Assembly (NCBI GenBank): GCA_025057795.1
Contig: JANXEP010000052.1
Span: forward strand, 1-22,453
Direction: 5' to 3'
From: Candidatus Bathyarchaeota archaeon
GTDB lineage: Archaea > Thermoproteota > Bathyarchaeia > Bathyarchaeales > UBA233
Length of the DNA stretch: 22,453 bases
Shown here: piece after piece, positions 22,046-22,453 of the stretch
How the letters are laid out: the number at the start of each line of letters is the position of its first letter
Numbering within the stretch: position 1 is the first letter of the stretch
Position numbers and translations under genes: made by a program
The notes under the pieces: model-generated
The model's database searches: none
Seen by the model: only the letters and a program-made list of their open reading frames with translations
Told to the model about the DNA's origin: nothing

Positions 22046-22091
22046 TCTAACAACTTTTGACAAACGTAAAAGCTGCGGAAGGCGCATAAAT

Positions 22092-22334
22092 ATGATGAAA
22101 AATGCCACCGTTAAAAGAAGCGTCGTGTACACTATTGATTTGGCTGAAATTGATGGAGATGGAGCCTTCCCATGTCCAAAATGTGGAGCCATAATCTCCC
22201 CCGACGACGAGACAGAGGAAGTTTATCAAATCGTCGAAACAAAGCTTGAAGGCGACAACTTGGCGGAGCTGATTATTCAGTGCAACAAGTGTGGAAGCAC
22301 GATAAGGCTTGTAGGCTTCCTTCTCGAAATTTGA
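22092..22334 (+). CDS. Small zinc-ribbon protein, unknown function
   Basis: An 80-residue protein with two knuckles, CPKCGA (28-33) and CNKCGS, about 35 residues apart, on an otherwise acidic beta-rich chain (VYQIVETKLEGDNLAELIIQ). It resembles small zinc-ribbon proteins seen in TACK archaea; no function is known to me. The frame is open upstream to 22032, but that lies before the predicted transcript start, so ATG 22092 (or 22095) is preferred. It is divergent from the Lrp-family regulator. Confidence 0.7.
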   Translation: MMKNATVKRSVVYTIDLAEIDGDGAFPCPKCGAIISPDDETEEVYQIVETKLEGDNLAELIIQCNKCGSTIRLVGFLLEI

Positions 22335-22430
22335 ACCCGCAAAACCTTTCAAGTTACTGAATTTGCTTCTACTCTAGTTTTGGGCTTATGATCGTGAAAA
22401 CAAGCCATAATATTGTGCCTTAAAGACACC

Positions 22431-22439
22431 GTTAAATAC
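22431..22439 (+). promoter_or_regulatory. Possible promoter at the window edge
   Basis: GTTAAATAC is TATA-like and sits in a purine/AT context at the right edge, where a plus-strand gene may begin outside the window. Only the element itself can be seen. Confidence 0.3.
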
Positions 22440-22453
22440 GGCGCTAATGGGGG

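Noticed and set aside
1..22453. CRISPR array or insertion sequence
   Set aside because: No regularly spaced repeats and no transposase or integrase gene were seen; the integration argument rests only on the tRNA border.

Overview
The window is archaeal chromosome. It carries transcription factor B, a SUI1-type aIF1, crenarchaeal-style single-OB-fold SSB and TRAM proteins, an archaeal mevalonate-type HMG-CoA synthase, and TATA boxes about 26 bases upstream of starts, several apparently leaderless. Class II (B12) ribonucleotide reductase, a bacterial/eukaryotic-type isocitrate dehydrogenase and the nickel-pincer (lar) genes suggest an anaerobic TACK archaeon, possibly Bathyarchaeia. That placement is inference from gene content, not phylogeny.

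Positions 1-835 look accessory. There is a 53-aa AbrB/MazE-type DNA-binding protein behind a palindromic operator, an 87-nt palindrome-bounded element, and a ribbon-helix-helix-like ORF that reads antisense through an entire tRNA-Gln(UUG) gene. This resembles the border of an element integrated at a tRNA 3' end. From 858 to 3847 come a nucleotidyltransferase-HEPN-like protein, TFB, a small zinc-ribbon protein and aIF1. 3949-7470 holds B12-dependent ribonucleotide reductase and nicotinate phosphoribosyltransferase, followed on the minus strand (7487-8883) by a TIGR04076-like protein, a four-helix membrane protein and a SpoIIM-like membrane protein broken by a one-base frameshift.

8981-13038 carries isocitrate dehydrogenase and then the most unusual locus of the window: a thiolase-fold protein whose catalytic residues appear replaced, overlapping by ATGA a single polypeptide that fuses DUF35 (zinc ribbon plus OB fold) to HMG-CoA synthase. 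This is a two-gene version of the archaeal thiolase/DUF35/HMGCS complex. 13089-16326 encodes a Yip1-like membrane protein with an outward beta-rich insert, then a MacB-type ABC ATPase and permease. 16341-17338 is a TRAM / OB-fold SSB / TRAM cluster preceded by a strongly structured RNA leader.

17469-21299 holds a radical SAM protein and the nickel-pincer nucleotide cofactor genes larB (minus) and larC-larE (plus); the enzyme that would use the cofactor, LarA, is not in the window. The right end has an Lrp/AsnC regulator and, divergently, a small zinc-ribbon protein. All assignments come from reading motifs by eye; no database search or folding program was run.
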